Shown: one piece after another, positions 14,397-14,743 of the stretch
Numbering within the stretch: the first letter of the stretch is position 1
Layout of the letters: every line of letters starts with the position of its first letter
Assembly: GCA_910583895.1 (NCBI GenBank)
Contig: CAJTYJ010000040.1
Location: 1-14,743 of the forward strand
Source: an uncultured Lachnospiraceae bacterium
Lineage (GTDB): Bacteria > Bacillota > Clostridia > Lachnospirales > Lachnospiraceae
Direction: 5' to 3'
DNA: 14,743 nucleotides
Notes under the pieces: model-generated
The model's database searches: none
Told to the model about the DNA's origin: nothing
The model's input: the letters and a program-made list of their open reading frames with translations, nothing else
Translations under genes and position numbers: made by a program

Positions 14397-14743
14397 AGTT
14401 CCGCATCTCCATCCACTCCGCCACCGTTGTCTGGAAGCATCTTCGGGGACTTCGCCCCCTCATATCCTTCCCAGGCTTCGTTCCTTTCGATGCTGTTTTA
14501 TTTCAGTTCCGCATCTCCATCCACTCCGCCCCGTTGTCTGGAAGCATCTTCGGGGCCTTCGCCCCCTCATATCCTTCCCGGGCTTCGTTCCTTCCGATGC
14601 TGTTTTATTTCAGTTCCGCATCTCCATCCACTCCGCCCCCGTTGTCTGGAAGCATCTTCGGGGCCTTCGCCCCCTCATATCCTTCCTGGGCTTCGTTCCT
14701 TTCGATGCTGTTTTATTTCAGTTCCGCATCTCCATCCACTCCG
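14397..14743. repeat. Tandem direct repeat, about 108 bp, three full copies plus a partial
   Basis: Copies begin with AGTTCCGCATCTCC at 14397, 14505, 14612 and 14720, giving periods of 108, 107 and 108 bp, and the array runs off the window. The copies are nearly identical, differing mainly in a C-run (CCACCG, CCCCG, CCCCCG) and a few substitutions. Copies two and three contain the hairpin GGGGC-CTTC-GCCCC. On the minus strand a whole unit is 36 codons and ends with an in-frame stop (VDGDAELK, stop). This looks like a gene's 3' end that was duplicated several times. Confidence 0.9.
14713..14743 (-). CDS. Possible C-terminal end of an upstream gene, cut by the window edge
   Basis: In the outermost repeat copy the minus strand reads GVDGDAELK followed by TAA (14713-14715). 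If the tandem array arose by duplication of a gene's 3' end, this would be the genuine terminus, with three downstream copies as leftovers. Another frame (ending MEMRN, stop) is equally open over so short a length, so the reading is uncertain. Confidence 0.25.
   Translation of the reverse strand, partial: GVDGDAELK

Noticed and set aside
14397..14743. CRISPR array
   Set aside because: The units are about 108 bp with no short repeat and unique-spacer alternation; the whole unit is repeated.

Overview
The window looks like a chromosomal segment of a Gram-positive, low-to-medium GC Clostridia member, most likely a Lachnospiraceae gut bacterium. The basis is strong AGGAGG-type ribosome sites, a lipoprotein solute-binding protein with a CUT1-type permease pair and no dedicated ATPase, TTG starts, and the style of the AraC regulator, the soluble hybrid kinase and the small lineage-type membrane protein. 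The species cannot be fixed from the sequence.

Layout. 1-586 has no convincing complete gene. It holds a candidate structured RNA on the minus strand (about 1-275), a short piece matching the end of a mobile repeat (353-371) and two strong hairpins (471-538) downstream of the transporter operon. 587-3832 (minus strand) is a sugar ABC importer operon: lipoprotein binding protein, then two membrane permeases, with a hairpin between the first and second genes. 3833-4302 is the divergent control region. It carries the importer promoter with two inverted repeats and a 187-bp MITE-like element with terminal inverted repeats and a 4-bp target duplication. 4303-9448 (plus strand) encodes two GH94 glycoside phosphorylases: the first closely resembles laminaribiose phosphorylase, the second cellobiose phosphorylase. 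A hairpin terminator separates them from a convergent AraC-family regulator (9524-10306, minus). Divergent from that is a soluble PAS-type hybrid histidine kinase (10621-12744, plus), closed by a terminator. Two genes on the minus strand follow (12936-14374): a two-helix membrane protein and a 100-residue protein that appears to share its C-terminal domain. The window ends in a roughly 108-bp tandem repeat (14397-14743).

How it works together (inference). The importer would bring in short beta-glucans such as laminaribiose or cellobiose, using a shared MsmX-type ATPase encoded elsewhere. The two phosphorylases would split them inside the cell into glucose 1-phosphate and glucose, saving ATP, and the AraC protein is the natural local regulator. 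The kinase and the distal pair have no clear metabolic link. I did not find a wholly new system. The points most worth a second look are the GH94 enzyme with Gln where the phosphate-binding His is expected, the MITE in the phosphorylase leader, the candidate RNA at the left edge, the shared domain in the distal pair and the repeated gene-end-like sequence at the right edge.
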